Source: Paenibacillus daejeonensis DSM 15491
Lineage (GTDB): Bacteria > Bacillota > Bacilli > Paenibacillales > Paenibacillaceae
DNA length: 64,000 nt
Reading direction: 5' to 3'
Assembly (NCBI RefSeq): GCF_000378385.1
Contig: NZ_KB899676.1
Location: 1-64,000 of the forward strand
Every line of letters starts with the position of its first letter. Position 1 is the first letter of the stretch. The notes beneath the pieces are model-generated. The model saw only the letters and a program-made list of their open reading frames with translations. It was not told where the DNA came from and did no database searches. Shown one piece after another: positions 34,049-43,061 of this stretch. Made by a program: the position numbers and the translations under genes.

Positions 34049-34960
34049 ATGAGCAAGTTAGAGCGGTTAATCTCTATTGTCATGATTTTGTTGCAGCAAG
34101 ACGTCATGTCGGCAGCATCATTGGCCAGCATTTTTGGCGTTAGCAAACGAACCATTCTTCGCGACATGGAAACACTTGGCCTATCCAACATTCCGATCTA
34201 TGCCGTTCATGGCGTGAATGGTGGGTATGGTATTATGAATAGCTATAAATTGGATAAACGCCTGCTGAACCATACGGATCTGCAAAATGTGTTGATTGCC
34301 TTAAGCGGACTTGAACAACTGCTCGTTAGCGAGGACGTGGAAAGCACCCTTAAAAAAATTGAAGCCATGGTCAATTCCGTATCTCACAAAGGTGTCATTC
34401 AACTTTCCTTCTATGAGTGGGAAGGACGCTCGGACATGCTCCCCACCCTGAGCCTATGTCAGGAGGCTATTATGCAAAGCCGACTGGTCTCCTTTGACTA
34501 TCTGGATCGCAATGGTGTTGCTACGAACAGAAAGGTGGAGCCTTATCGTCTGCATTTTAGCGAGAGAAGCTGGTATCTAAGAGGATTCTGCCTGGAACGC
34601 AAAGCCTATCGTACGTTCAAGTTGTCCAGGACAGACCATTGCAAGCTTGAGGTGACTCGCTTTGTTCCTCGGGAGGATAGCTCTGAGCAGATGGCAGAAG
34701 CCGATTACAGCAGCAGGCTCGTTGAAGTCAAAGCGAGGATCACTCCTCGCATAAAAGAACAATTTATTGAACGCTACGGTCGAAAATGCATTGATGACTC
34801 GAATCCAGAAAGCTTGATCGCCACGATTCATGTTCCTCAAAACGAGGACGGCTTTCGCTTTTTAGCCGGTTTTGGCAAGGACCTAAAAATCATAACCCCT
34901 CTGTCTTATCAAGAACAGTTCAAAGCGTTTTTAATGGGAATGGTGGAGGTCTATGGCTAG
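34049..34960 (+). CDS. YafY-type HTH/WYL-domain transcription regulator
   Basis: A 303-residue regulator with an N-terminal winged helix (MSKLERLISIVMILLQQDVM, LASIFGVSKRTILRDMETL) and a WYL domain from about 135 (RLVSFDYLDRNGVATNRKVE, PYRLHFSERSWYLRGFCLER, YRTFKLSR). A C-terminal WCX-like extension follows. WYL domains bind nucleotides or nucleic-acid ligands in several regulators. It probably controls the divergent VOC gene and itself through the palindrome 33966-34002. The 208 bases after it (34961-35168) contain nothing I can interpret. Confidence 0.85.
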   Translation: MSKLERLISIVMILLQQDVMSAASLASIFGVSKRTILRDMETLGLSNIPIYAVHGVNGGYGIMNSYKLDKRLLNHTDLQNVLIALSGLEQLLVSEDVESTLKKIEAMVNSVSHKGVIQLSFYEWEGRSDMLPTLSLCQEAIMQSRLVSFDYLDRNGVATNRKVEPYRLHFSERSWYLRGFCLERKAYRTFKLSRTDHCKLEVTRFVPREDSSEQMAEADYSSRLVEVKARITPRIKEQFIERYGRKCIDDSNPESLIATIHVPQNEDGFRFLAGFGKDLKIITPLSYQEQFKAFLMGMVEVYG

Positions 34961-35168
34961 ACCAATACTTTAACAGGTTTTTATAAATTTACTTTTATGT
35001 TAATTTATAGAAAAAGGGATGGTAGGGACTAAGTCGATTGAATGGCATTCCTGTTCGAATCGGCATGCGTCTTCCCATAATTCTTGGCGACGAGTAAGCT
35101 TGGTTTGTAGGTTACCCTGTTTGAGCCGGAACGGGGCGGTTAATGAGGGGAAAAGGAGGTAGGAGAAC

Positions 35169-36155
35169 ATGACCATTTTGAAAGAAACGCACAAAATCGG
35201 CTTGGGCACTGCCCCACTGGGCAATATGTTCCGGGACATTCCGGAGGAGGAAGCCCTTGCCACTATTAAAGCTGCCTGGGACCAAGGCATACGCTATTTT
35301 GATACGGCTCCGTTCTATGGTGCAGGCCTTGCCGAGATCCGCCTTGGACAAGTCTTGTCTTCGTATAATCGTGATGAATATGTGCTCAGTACCAAGGTAG
35401 GGCGGGTCATCTCCGATGAGGAGACCGAGAATCAGGGAGGGATATTCGAATACGGACGGAAGAATAAGGTAATCGATGATTACACCGCTGAAGGCACGCG
35501 GACATCCATCCGGCAGAGCCTGGAACGCCTGCAAACCGACCGACTCGATATTGTTTATGTGCATGACGTCTCGCCGGACTTTCACGGAGATGAGTGGCTT
35601 GCCAAATTTGAGGAAGCTAGAACCGGAGCTTTTCGGGAGTTAACGAAGCTTCGCAAAGAGGGAGTTATTGCCTCGTGGGGACTTGGCGTGAATACGACAG
35701 AGCCGATTGAACTAGCCATAGCCCTGGAAGAAACAAAGCCGGACATCGTACTCCAAGCAACCAAGTATACGCTGTTGGACCATGAGCATGCCTTACAGCG
35801 CTTAATGCCCGACGCTCTGGACAACAAGGTTCAGATTGTGGTAGGTGCCCCTTATAATTCTGGTGTCACAGTTGGGGGCGCTCATTATGATTATGAAGAG
35901 GCACCTGCACAGATCAATTCCCGTGTGGAACAGTTGAAGGGGATCGCCCAACGTCATCAGGTCAGCCTGCAAGCGGCGGCTCTGCAATTCTCCTCTGCTC
36001 ATCCGGCAGTGGCTGCAGTCATTCCCGGGGCTAGCCGCCCCGAGCGTATAGCAGCTTATTTGCAGGCACTTCGCGAACCGATCCCTGCTGCGTTTTGGGA
36101 GGAGCTGCTCGAAGAGAACCTTATCTCTTCGGATGCGCCTCTGCCGAACGCCTAG
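35169..36155 (+). CDS. Aldo/keto reductase
   Basis: A 328-residue NAD(P)-dependent oxidoreductase of the D-threo-aldose/L-fucose dehydrogenase group: IGLGTAPLGNMF, the catalytic Asp-Tyr stretch IRYFDTAPFYGAGLAEIRLG, Lys in VLSTKVGR, and HDVSP. It is likely to oxidise a free aldose. AAGGAGGT nine bases upstream sets the start. It converges with the following large glycosidase gene, and the two stop codons share the four bases CTAG (36152-36155), so no terminator separates them. Confidence 0.88.
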   Translation: MTILKETHKIGLGTAPLGNMFRDIPEEEALATIKAAWDQGIRYFDTAPFYGAGLAEIRLGQVLSSYNRDEYVLSTKVGRVISDEETENQGGIFEYGRKNKVIDDYTAEGTRTSIRQSLERLQTDRLDIVYVHDVSPDFHGDEWLAKFEEARTGAFRELTKLRKEGVIASWGLGVNTTEPIELAIALEETKPDIVLQATKYTLLDHEHALQRLMPDALDNKVQIVVGAPYNSGVTVGGAHYDYEEAPAQINSRVEQLKGIAQRHQVSLQAAALQFSSAHPAVAAVIPGASRPERIAAYLQALREPIPAAFWEELLEENLISSDAPLPNA

Positions 36156-38347
36156 ATATAATCATCATAAATCCGGTTGCGCTCAGCCTGCTCTTGCGGG
36201 CTGAGCTTCTGCGCGTCTGCAATCTCATAGGCACCAAAGGTATCATACAGCCTGGATGAGGGGTCGACTTCCACATAGGTGCACCAAGGCAGCCAATGAT
36301 AGTGGCTCTCTAACACTTGGTTAATGAAATTGCCCGCTTCGTGTCCCAGGCCGGGCATGGCATAGCCTGTTCGGCCCTCCACGTCATTGGACTGCCTTGT
36401 GTTCTGATGAATAAACTCGGCAAAATCCAGATAATGCTCATCCCCCGTGATGATATACAGGCGGTAATACGTATAGGAACAAGCCGCCATATAGACATCC
36501 GCTCCCCCGCCAATGGTAATAATACTTTGTCCGCTGATGGAATAGTCATTGAAGGGATGAATGGGCCATGGTGTCGTCACCGGGAAGGTCCAGGCATAGG
36601 TCCACGTTTCCGTGTAATCTGCCGCTCCGATTGTGCCCTCCAGCCACTTGTCCTCACCCGTCAGATCATAGAGCGCCAAGAATCCCCACATCGCATAAAT
36701 GCCGGCTTCATTATCCTGTACGTCCACATTGTCACAAGTCCCGCCGCGGTATTCCAGGTTCAGATAAGCGTTATCGTAAGACCAGTCCCCTGCTTTGATG
36801 GCTGCGGTTTTATACCTCTCATCACCGGTCACCAAATAAAACTGGACCAGGAACCGAATGACACTTGGGGTATTGGCTTTGGAGTCCATACGAATTGAGC
36901 TGTCTGTATTGTAAGCACGGTAGAAGCTTCCGTCATCATTCTGAATGTTCACAATCCAATCGGCTGTTTTTCTGCAAAATGCCAACCATTCCGGCTTCTC
37001 TTCCCCCTTCTTGTGCATGTAGAGCCAGGCATCCAGAATGTTCTCGATGCCGTCGGCCAGCATCCGAATATAGTGCGGATAAGGCTCAAATGCGCCAATT
37101 CCCGGATGATAACACATCTGGGGCAACCCAGACTCCGTCATCGCCGTTCTCACCCAAAAATCAACGATGTTCACACCTTTCTCATAAGCCTCGGCATGGT
37201 TCTCCTTGTCTCCATAGCGAAGCAGCTGATAGCCAATTCCAGGCTGTTGCCCAACAAAACCAAATTGGAACGACACACTGGATACATCCATATGAGGGAA
37301 CTGGCACGAAAACGGCAAACCGTAAGCGTCACCATATTGCTGTGTATAATGGGTAAGCATGTTCATACAATCATGGAAATGACGTTCATTATCCACCTCA
37401 AACAGCTTATCCCGCATCCGGTCGTAGGTGCTCCTCCAAATCTCGCGCATCATGTGCTGATAGTCCGGATAGTGACCGAATTGGAGCGCTACGGAGTAGT
37501 GCTGTTCGAATCCAACTTCAACCGGGTGGTTGACGCGATTAAAGCTTATGGATTCCCCCTTGTAATCCAAACCGGCATATCGCCTTGCAGCCGCCATTTG
37601 TCCATTACAGCCTGGGTATACGTAGTCAATCGATAAGCCGTCAACCGAGGATTCGAATGCCTTTCGAACAGGAAAACCGTAATACAGGTAATTCATCGTT
37701 TGACTCTGTGGCTTACTCATGCCAAGAGCGCCGATGGTAAACTTGGGATCCACATAGTTGCCGGCCATTTTGATGTCGAGTGATCGCATCGTGACGTCAG
37801 AGGTCCAACGGGATAACGCAGCCATCTCGCCAGAGGCAATATGGTGCATGGCGAACAACGGCAAGGCGGAACCGGTCTCCATACGCCAGAAGTATTCCCC
37901 ATCCAGGTTTTTGCCAAAGTCCGTGTCGCGGGCAAACTCATTTTGTTTGTACCAGACCCCTGGAGCGAAATAGTTGTAATCCCGGGGTTCTTGCGACTCG
38001 GCCATCACAAAAGAAAGCTTGGTGGAAAATCCAAGATCTTCACCTGCCTTCAAAACCTTCACTTTTCGAGTAACTTTAAATCCCGGACCCGCGGTTTCAT
38101 AGGTGTCGACAAATGCAAATTCGGATCCGGCCGGGACAGCAAGCGTGCCCTGGGCAACGATGCGATTACCGTTACCGGATAATCGCACGTCACTATAGGG
38201 CTTGTCGTAAAACTCGTTTAAGGCGAATACGGTTTTCACCGTAACAAACATGGGACGCTTGTTATAATACAGCGGCTTCCCGCCCTTAAGTACCTCTACG
38301 CCTCCATCTGTGAATGAAAGGGTATACTGATCGTTTTCCAGTTTCAA
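36152..38347 (-). CDS. Large probable glycosidase, (alpha/alpha)-barrel type, family not recognised
   Basis: The protein has about 731 residues. The N-terminal 300 residues look beta-rich (KLENDQYTLSFTDGGVEVLK, KVTRKVKVLKAGEDLG). The C-terminal 400 residues have repeated helical hairpins with aromatic, acidic loops as in six-hairpin glycosidases (VRFLVQFYLVTGDERYKTAA-like segments, DNEAGIYAMWGFLALYDLTG, GHEAGNFINQVLESHYHWLP). I cannot name a GH family. The start is TTG at 38347, because AGGAGG lies seven bases upstream and the longer frame has no support. There is no signal peptide, so it is probably intracellular. A cre-like site lies 44-58 bases upstream. Confidence 0.7.
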   Translation of the reverse strand: MKLENDQYTLSFTDGGVEVLKGGKPLYYNKRPMFVTVKTVFALNEFYDKPYSDVRLSGNGNRIVAQGTLAVPAGSEFAFVDTYETAGPGFKVTRKVKVLKAGEDLGFSTKLSFVMAESQEPRDYNYFAPGVWYKQNEFARDTDFGKNLDGEYFWRMETGSALPLFAMHHIASGEMAALSRWTSDVTMRSLDIKMAGNYVDPKFTIGALGMSKPQSQTMNYLYYGFPVRKAFESSVDGLSIDYVYPGCNGQMAAARRYAGLDYKGESISFNRVNHPVEVGFEQHYSVALQFGHYPDYQHMMREIWRSTYDRMRDKLFEVDNERHFHDCMNMLTHYTQQYGDAYGLPFSCQFPHMDVSSVSFQFGFVGQQPGIGYQLLRYGDKENHAEAYEKGVNIVDFWVRTAMTESGLPQMCYHPGIGAFEPYPHYIRMLADGIENILDAWLYMHKKGEEKPEWLAFCRKTADWIVNIQNDDGSFYRAYNTDSSIRMDSKANTPSVIRFLVQFYLVTGDERYKTAAIKAGDWSYDNAYLNLEYRGGTCDNVDVQDNEAGIYAMWGFLALYDLTGEDKWLEGTIGAADYTETWTYAWTFPVTTPWPIHPFNDYSISGQSIITIGGGADVYMAACSYTYYRLYIITGDEHYLDFAEFIHQNTRQSNDVEGRTGYAMPGLGHEAGNFINQVLESHYHWLPWCTYVEVDPSSRLYDTFGAYEIADAQKLSPQEQAERNRIYDDYI

Positions 38348-38390
38348 TGTAAATCCTCCTATACGGTAGATTGAATAGAGCCATCGCCAC

Positions 38391-38405
38391 ATGTTAGCGG
38401 TTACA
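38391..38405. promoter_or_regulatory. cre-like site before the large glycosidase
   Basis: ATGTTAGCGGTTACA fits the CcpA consensus WTGNAANCGNWWNCW with one mismatch (T for the first A of AA). Its place just upstream of the glycosidase start fits catabolite repression. Confidence 0.5.
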
Positions 38406-38499
38406 TTGATGAATGAGTATTCTTCACTATGGAAACACTTCGACACACGCCCATCCATTCCTGTTGTTTTTCCAAATCGCTTCAATGGTTCATAAAAAA

Positions 38500-38534
38500 G
38501 CAGGCGCTCTATCTGTTGAGCCCCCGCTTTTTTT
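38500..38534 (-). terminator. Rho-independent terminator after the TetR gene
   Basis: GCAGGCGCTC (38500-38509) and GAGCCCCCGC (38518-38527) form a 10-bp stem with two mismatches, with A6 on the left and T7 on the right. It can terminate on both strands. It lies just past the minus-strand TetR stop at 38546. Confidence 0.75.
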
Positions 38535-38545
38535 GGATCTTCCGT

Positions 38546-39190
38546 CTATGACTTGTTCAAATAACGCACCGTATAGGCCACAAATTCAGCCACTTTATCA
38601 ACAAATTGAATTGGCTCAACATGAAATCCTGCTCGCTCCATAGCTTCTCTCTGAATGGGTGCGGGTGAAGTATAGGGAAAGAGTCCGATCACGTAATGGG
38701 ACTGCAAATCGAAAAATTTTTGGATGGTTTTATCGTCCCAGGCAGGGAAAACAGCTTGCATGACTTCGCCTAACTCAGCAATCGCTACAATATATTGCTT
38801 CTTAAATTCCACCAGCTTCTCCAGCGTGACATTACGTTCGATTATGGTAAAGAGCATGGAGATCAACTTTAAAAACCGGGGGTGTCGATCAGCTGCTTCC
38901 GCCCATTGCTGTGAGAACGCATCGATATCATCTGACAGGTCCTGATCAAATGTCTGCTTGAGGTCAGCGACCCATCCCTGCAATTCATCCAGTGCCACCA
39001 GAAGATAGATCTCTTCTTTGGATGAGATGTATTTATATAAGTTCCCTCGTGTAAAGGTCGTTTCTTTGGCGATCTTAGCCAAATCAATCTCATGAAATTG
39101 CTCTGTATCAAATAGTTTAATCGCAGCATTCTTGATTTGCTCGACGCGAATCTTGCGCTGCTCCTCGTTTCGAACGCGGTCAAATTCCAT
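38546..39190 (-). CDS. TetR-family transcription regulator
   Basis: A 214-residue repressor with the N-terminal helix-turn-helix IKNAAIKLFDTEQFHEIDLA, then KIAKETTFTRGNLYKYISSK, and an all-helical ligand-binding domain. AAAGGAG precedes the ATG. It is divergent from a short-chain dehydrogenase gene. The 18-bp imperfect palindrome at 39268-39285, just past that gene's -10 box, is its likely operator. Confidence 0.88.
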   Translation of the reverse strand: MEFDRVRNEEQRKIRVEQIKNAAIKLFDTEQFHEIDLAKIAKETTFTRGNLYKYISSKEEIYLLVALDELQGWVADLKQTFDQDLSDDIDAFSQQWAEAADRHPRFLKLISMLFTIIERNVTLEKLVEFKKQYIVAIAELGEVMQAVFPAWDDKTIQKFFDLQSHYVIGLFPYTSPAPIQREAMERAGFHVEPIQFVDKVAEFVAYTVRYLNKS

Positions 39191-39229
39191 GGTGCACGTC
39201 TCCTTTCGGCAAAATTATAACATATTCGC

Positions 39230-39258
39230 TTGCGGTATCCTAAAGTTAGCTCTATAAT
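39230..39258 (+). promoter_or_regulatory. Promoter of the SDR gene
   Basis: TTGCGG (39230-39235), a 17-base spacer and a perfect TATAAT (39253-39258) form a clear sigma-A promoter about 50 bases before the SDR start. Confidence 0.65.
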
Positions 39259-39267
39259 GAGCTTAAG

Positions 39268-39285
39268 TAACGTTACGTCACGTTA
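39268..39285. promoter_or_regulatory. Probable TetR operator
   Basis: TAACGTTACGTCACGTTA is an 18-bp palindrome with one imperfect pair of positions. It starts about ten bases after the -10 box of the SDR promoter, a repressing position. Its core ACGTTACGTCAC (39270-39281) recurs exactly in the MerR-controlled promoter at 45328-45339. Confidence 0.6.
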
Positions 39286-39309
39286 ATTATAAATGGGGAG
39301 ATGAACATT

Positions 39310-40149
39310 GTGAATCAGCCAAAGGTTGTATTGATTACCGGAGCATCGGCGGGGATTGGCAAAGCTACAGCAAACCAGCTCTTGCAAGAAGGCTATATTG
39401 TGTACGGGGCTGCCAGACGGATCGAACAGATGAAAGATATTGAATCCAAGGGCGCCCGGATTATCGAAATGGATCTTACCGATGATGAATCGATGACTAA
39501 CGCAATTACACGAATCATCCAGCAGGAAGGCAGAATTGATGTCTTATTCAATAATGCCGGATATGGCTCCTACGGCGCTGTCGAAGATGTCCCTATCGCA
39601 GAAGCAAGACGTCAGTTTGAAGTGAACCTTTTTGGACTGAGCCGTCTCACGCAACTCGTTCTTCCCTATATGAGACATCAACGCTCAGGAAAGATTATTA
39701 ATACCTCCTCAGCAGGCGGCAAAGTATATACCCTGCTCGGTGCCTGGTATCATGCCGCCAAGCATGCGCTTGAAGGGTATTCCGATTGCCTGAGGGTAGA
39801 AGTTAAACCCTTTGGTATAGATGTGATTGTCATTGAGCCCGGGGCAACGGAAAGTGAATGGGCAGAAGTCGTCATCGAGCATGTAGGAAAGACATCGGGG
39901 AAAACTGCATACAGCAAATTGGCCCAAGCGTTTACGGAAACCTTTAAAACGTTTGAAAAATCGAGCTCCGTTTATTCTCCTGAGCGAATTGCCCACTTGG
40001 TTTCCAAAGCCATTCTTGCCAAAAAACCAAAAACAAGATATGTGGCCGGCAACGCCAAGCCTGTATTACTCATGCGCAAGCTGATGTCAGACCGGATGTT
40101 CGACCGCATTCTTTATCGTATGTTCAAGGTTAATCCTCAGCAAATTTGA
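39310..40149 (+). CDS. Short-chain dehydrogenase/reductase (SDR)
   Basis: A 279-residue classical SDR: cofactor motif TGASAGIG (10-17), NNAGYG, catalytic Ser in INTSSAGG, and Y-H-A-A-K. GTG 39310 is preferred because GGGGAG (39295-39300) is nine bases away; the in-frame ATG at 39301 directly abuts that ribosome site. It is divergent from a TetR regulator that probably represses it. The substrate is unknown. Confidence 0.88.
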   Translation: MNQPKVVLITGASAGIGKATANQLLQEGYIVYGAARRIEQMKDIESKGARIIEMDLTDDESMTNAITRIIQQEGRIDVLFNNAGYGSYGAVEDVPIAEARRQFEVNLFGLSRLTQLVLPYMRHQRSGKIINTSSAGGKVYTLLGAWYHAAKHALEGYSDCLRVEVKPFGIDVIVIEPGATESEWAEVVIEHVGKTSGKTAYSKLAQAFTETFKTFEKSSSVYSPERIAHLVSKAILAKKPKTRYVAGNAKPVLLMRKLMSDRMFDRILYRMFKVNPQQI

Positions 40150-40155
40150 TTATTG

Positions 40156-40181
40156 CAGGGGGCCTCCTGAGCAGGCCCCTG
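40156..40181 (+). terminator. Hairpin after the SDR gene
   Basis: CAGGGGGCC and GGCCCCTG pair with one bulged G, seven bases after the SDR stop. The T tract is weak (ATTTCC). Confidence 0.45.
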
Positions 40182-40217
40182 ATTTCCATTACCCTTGCTT
40201 AATTTGCAACGGACATA

Positions 40218-40517
40218 TTAATCACCTAATGCCTCTAGTATTTCAATCTTGCCTCCATACTGCAATTCCGGCCAATCGGAAGTTAACGAAATGACCTCCT
40301 CCAGAGAATCCGCTTCAATAATGGAAATCCCGAATAGGTCTCCAGCATATTCGCCAACTGATTCTTGTGTTATCGTTTTTCGGCCACTTCCGGCAAAGCG
40401 CACCTTCTCATATCCATTCTCCCTGAGATTGTCCAGCCATCTCCAAAGCTCTGGAACATTCTGATCAAGCTGATCGTCTGGAACGACACCGCCCCTATAC
40501 GTGAGCATAAATTTCAT
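40218..40517 (-). CDS. YciI-family protein
   Basis: A 99-residue protein with the YCII ferredoxin-like fold pattern: MKFMLTYRGG strand, an active-site-like central stretch, and EYAGDLFGISIIEADSLEEV. Family members include dehydrochlorinase-like enzymes and DGPF-domain proteins of unknown role. GAGGAGG precedes the ATG. It is divergent from an HxlR-type regulator across a 21-bp palindrome. Confidence 0.8.
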   Translation of the reverse strand: MKFMLTYRGGVVPDDQLDQNVPELWRWLDNLRENGYEKVRFAGSGRKTITQESVGEYAGDLFGISIIEADSLEEVISLTSDWPELQYGGKIEILEALGD

Positions 40518-40536
40518 TACTATTCCCTCCTCATTT

Positions 40537-40557
40537 TCAGTTGCAATTTGAAACTGA
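40537..40557. promoter_or_regulatory. Palindromic operator between YciI and HxlR genes
   Basis: A 21-bp dyad: TCAGTT-G-CAA (40537-40546), a central T, then TTG-A-AACTGA (40548-40557). Only the fourth position on each side of the centre (G and A) breaks symmetry. It lies 20 bases before the YciI start and 45 before the HxlR start, so one dimer could control both genes. Confidence 0.6.
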
Positions 40558-40601
40558 TATGATTATAGTAATAATTAACCAAAGAAGTCAAGGGAGGCTT
40601 T

Positions 40602-41081
40602 ATGCAACATTCCAACCCCCACAATAGAAGATCAAATTGTCCGATTTCATTTTCTCTTGAGCTGTTAGGCGACTCCTGGTCCCTACTCATCATCAGGGAT
40701 ATTATTTTTGCAGGAAAGAAAACGTTTGGGGAATTCCTTGCCTCGGATGAAGGGATTGCTAGAAATATACTAACGAATCGTTTGTCCCGTCTTGAATCGA
40801 TGGGGGTGATTACGAAGAGCCCCCATCCCGATGATCGAAGAAAAGACCTCTATCAATTGACAGAGGGAGGGTTAGATTTATTACCAGTCCTGTGGGAATT
40901 ATCAGCTTGGGGAGCGAAGCATGAGCCTGCAACTGCTGAAACCCTGGCATGGTTGGCCGATGTTCAAATGAACAAAGACCATTTAATTCAACTCATAAGG
41001 GACACGGTTAAAAGCGGCGGATCGGTTTTTGCTGGGCCTGGGAGTGTAATTAGCCAATTAGATCAGGAGCAACCCCAATGA
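40602..41081 (+). CDS. HxlR-family transcription regulator
   Basis: A 159-residue winged-helix regulator: CPISFSLELLGDSWSLLIIR, then FGEFLASDEGIARNILTNRL, and the wing SPHPDDRRKDLYQLTEGG. AAGGGAGG precedes the ATG. HxlR proteins commonly control a divergent neighbour involved in electrophile or redox stress, here YciI. It converges with the DUF418 gene with an 11-base gap and no obvious terminator. Confidence 0.88.
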   Translation: MQHSNPHNRRSNCPISFSLELLGDSWSLLIIRDIIFAGKKTFGEFLASDEGIARNILTNRLSRLESMGVITKSPHPDDRRKDLYQLTEGGLDLLPVLWELSAWGAKHEPATAETLAWLADVQMNKDHLIQLIRDTVKSGGSVFAGPGSVISQLDQEQPQ

Positions 41082-41092
41082 ACCTGGATGGA

Positions 41093-42313
41093 TTATTTTC
41101 GAATCGCCCCAATCTTGCCATAGGTCACCATGCGCCATACCCATTCCATCGGTCCGAACTTATAGCGTTGTAGCCATAGGTGACTCAAGACAGCAAGAAT
41201 CGCATAGATAACGAACGACAAGAGTACACCTAACCAAGGACTTACCTGAGCGAACAAGCCAAAACCGAAGCTGTAAAATATCGTTGTGCAAATGATGGAT
41301 TGTAACAAGTAATTAGTCAGGGCTGTACGGCCAACTACGGCCAGAGGGGCGATCCATTGCCGACCTATGGCCGTCCTCAGCAACAGCAGCAGCGAAGTAA
41401 TATAGAAGATGGCCAATGCCGGACTCGCGATGAGCAGGGCAGGAACCTGGGCCAGATTCAGACCGGGATGGTTAACATCGAATGCCTCCTTGAGCACAAA
41501 CTGGAGTGCGAGAAACGGGAAGCCGACTACGGCGCTCCAGATCCAGACCCGCTTGACGGTAAGCCGGTGCTTATCAAGGTCACGGAAGAAGCCGCGCTTG
41601 CCTGCATAAGCGCCGAGGAAGAACATCCCAAGCGATAGGAACACATTATAAAACATGCCGACTCGAATCATATTCGCATCCTCTGAACGCTGGCTATTCA
41701 TTTCCGAAAAACTACGCGTTTGATACACCGTAATCGACTGCTCGGCTAATTGTTCCATTTGCTCCGGTGGTGGAGCCAATGCGGTAGATAACTTATTGTC
41801 GAAGCCAAAGGTTTGCCAGGCAAGCAATGAAGCCATAACGAGCAATGTGCCCATTCCAGTGACAAGCAGCGCTTTGGGAGATAGATTCCGAAATAGTAAC
41901 AAAATAAATCCAAACAGGCTATAAATCAGCAAAATGTCCCCGTACCACACAAAGTGGCCGTGTAGAAAGCCTAGCAGCATGAGAAACAGCAGTCGCCTGA
42001 CATATAAAGCCACAGGCTTTTCCCCTCGCTGCTGCAGCCGCTCCATGAAGATAATAAACCCTAATCCGAACAGAAACGAAAAAATCGAAATGAATTTGTA
42101 TTCTACAACAATTTGCAGAAACGACATCACGAATTGATTCAAGCCGTCGTTCCATAGGGACACATTCAAAACTTGATGATACGGATAGGGGGATGAAAAA
42201 AGCGGCATGTTGGCCAGTAATATACCAAGCAGCGCGACCCCCCGGATGATATCCAACTCCGCAATCCGCTCACCACCGATAGACGCTAATCCCCTGCCTT
42301 GTTTGTTTTTCAT
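41093..42313 (-). CDS. DUF418 (YeiB-like) integral membrane protein
   Basis: A 406-residue membrane protein with about nine to ten membrane segments. It has the YeiB signature RIAELDIIRGVALLGILLAN at the N-terminus and the DUF418 block with RTALTNYLLQSIICTTIFYS and FGPMEWVWR near the end. The start at 42313 follows GAGGAG at nine bases; the ATG nine bases upstream abuts the ribosome site. The substrate is unknown. It lies downstream of a TetR gene, and a copy of that regulator's operator (42359-42383) sits just upstream of its start. Confidence 0.88.
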   Translation of the reverse strand: MKNKQGRGLASIGGERIAELDIIRGVALLGILLANMPLFSSPYPYHQVLNVSLWNDGLNQFVMSFLQIVVEYKFISIFSFLFGLGFIIFMERLQQRGEKPVALYVRRLLFLMLLGFLHGHFVWYGDILLIYSLFGFILLLFRNLSPKALLVTGMGTLLVMASLLAWQTFGFDNKLSTALAPPPEQMEQLAEQSITVYQTRSFSEMNSQRSEDANMIRVGMFYNVFLSLGMFFLGAYAGKRGFFRDLDKHRLTVKRVWIWSAVVGFPFLALQFVLKEAFDVNHPGLNLAQVPALLIASPALAIFYITSLLLLLRTAIGRQWIAPLAVVGRTALTNYLLQSIICTTIFYSFGFGLFAQVSPWLGVLLSFVIYAILAVLSHLWLQRYKFGPMEWVWRMVTYGKIGAIRK

Positions 42314-42358
42314 GTCCTGCATCTCCTCTCTGTCATCCCATTTGCAACCTGCAATCAA

Positions 42359-42383
42359 TTAACTGACCAATCGTTCAATTAAT
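42359..42383. promoter_or_regulatory. TetR operator copy before the DUF418 gene
   Basis: TTAACTGACCAATCGTTCAA followed by TTAAT is an inverted-orientation match to the operator upstream of the TetR gene (43062-43087). Both contain TTGAACGATTG and a second half TTCAA/GTCAG. It lies 46 bases upstream of the DUF418 start. Confidence 0.6.
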
Positions 42384-42395
42384 GAATAAAAAAAA

Positions 42396-43022
42396 TTAGG
42401 ACCCTCCTTGTGGTTTATTGGCGAGACCTGGTAAAATCAGATCCAAAAAAGACCGGTGTAATGAAGCCGTGAGATCCGAGTATAACCCAACCTCCCTCAT
42501 GAGCAAGAAACTGGATATGCAGCTGTACATAATCATACTCACCTCGAATTTATTTAAGGCGGGTGAGAATTCCCCCTTTTGAACCCCTTCTTCCAGAATT
42601 TCATGGATCAAGTTGATTTCTGGTGCAATGATTTGATGCGTCAATTGTTCCAGATTCAGGTTTTTATTTGTTTCATCCAGCTCGCTTTGCGCCACAAACT
42701 GGGGAATGTTGTAGATCAACGAGTTTTGGTTCCCTTCAATAAAATAATCTGTGACGAGATAAAGTTTTTCAGTTGCTGTTAAGCGAGCATTTGACTGATC
42801 CTGTGTCCAATTCGATATCAAGTTCATGGTTTCATTTTTCAAGCAGGCAATGAAGAGCTCTTCTTTATTTTTAAAGTGATAATACATTAATCCTTTGCTA
42901 ATCCCTGTTTTCAAACGCAGATCCTCAATGGATGCACCATAGCCTTTCTGTCTAAAAAGCTCTGTCGCACTTTGAATGATTTTCAGTTTGGTTTTGTTCC
43001 CTTGACCAGCTGGTCTAGCCAT
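42396..43022 (-). CDS. TetR-family transcription regulator
   Basis: A 208-residue repressor with helix-turn-helix IIQSATELFRQKGYGASIED, then LRLKTGISKGLMYYHFKNKE, and a helical ligand-binding domain. GGAGGAGG precedes the ATG. Its likely operator occurs upstream of its own gene (43062-43087) and upstream of DUF418 (42359-42383), so it probably represses both and responds to a compound linked to the DUF418 transporter-like protein. Confidence 0.88.
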   Translation of the reverse strand: MARPAGQGNKTKLKIIQSATELFRQKGYGASIEDLRLKTGISKGLMYYHFKNKEELFIACLKNETMNLISNWTQDQSNARLTATEKLYLVTDYFIEGNQNSLIYNIPQFVAQSELDETNKNLNLEQLTHQIIAPEINLIHEILEEGVQKGEFSPALNKFEVSMIMYSCISSFLLMREVGLYSDLTASLHRSFLDLILPGLANKPQGGS

Positions 43023-43061
43023 ATGATTCCTCCTCCACTAAAGGCTTGAATTAAAGATACC

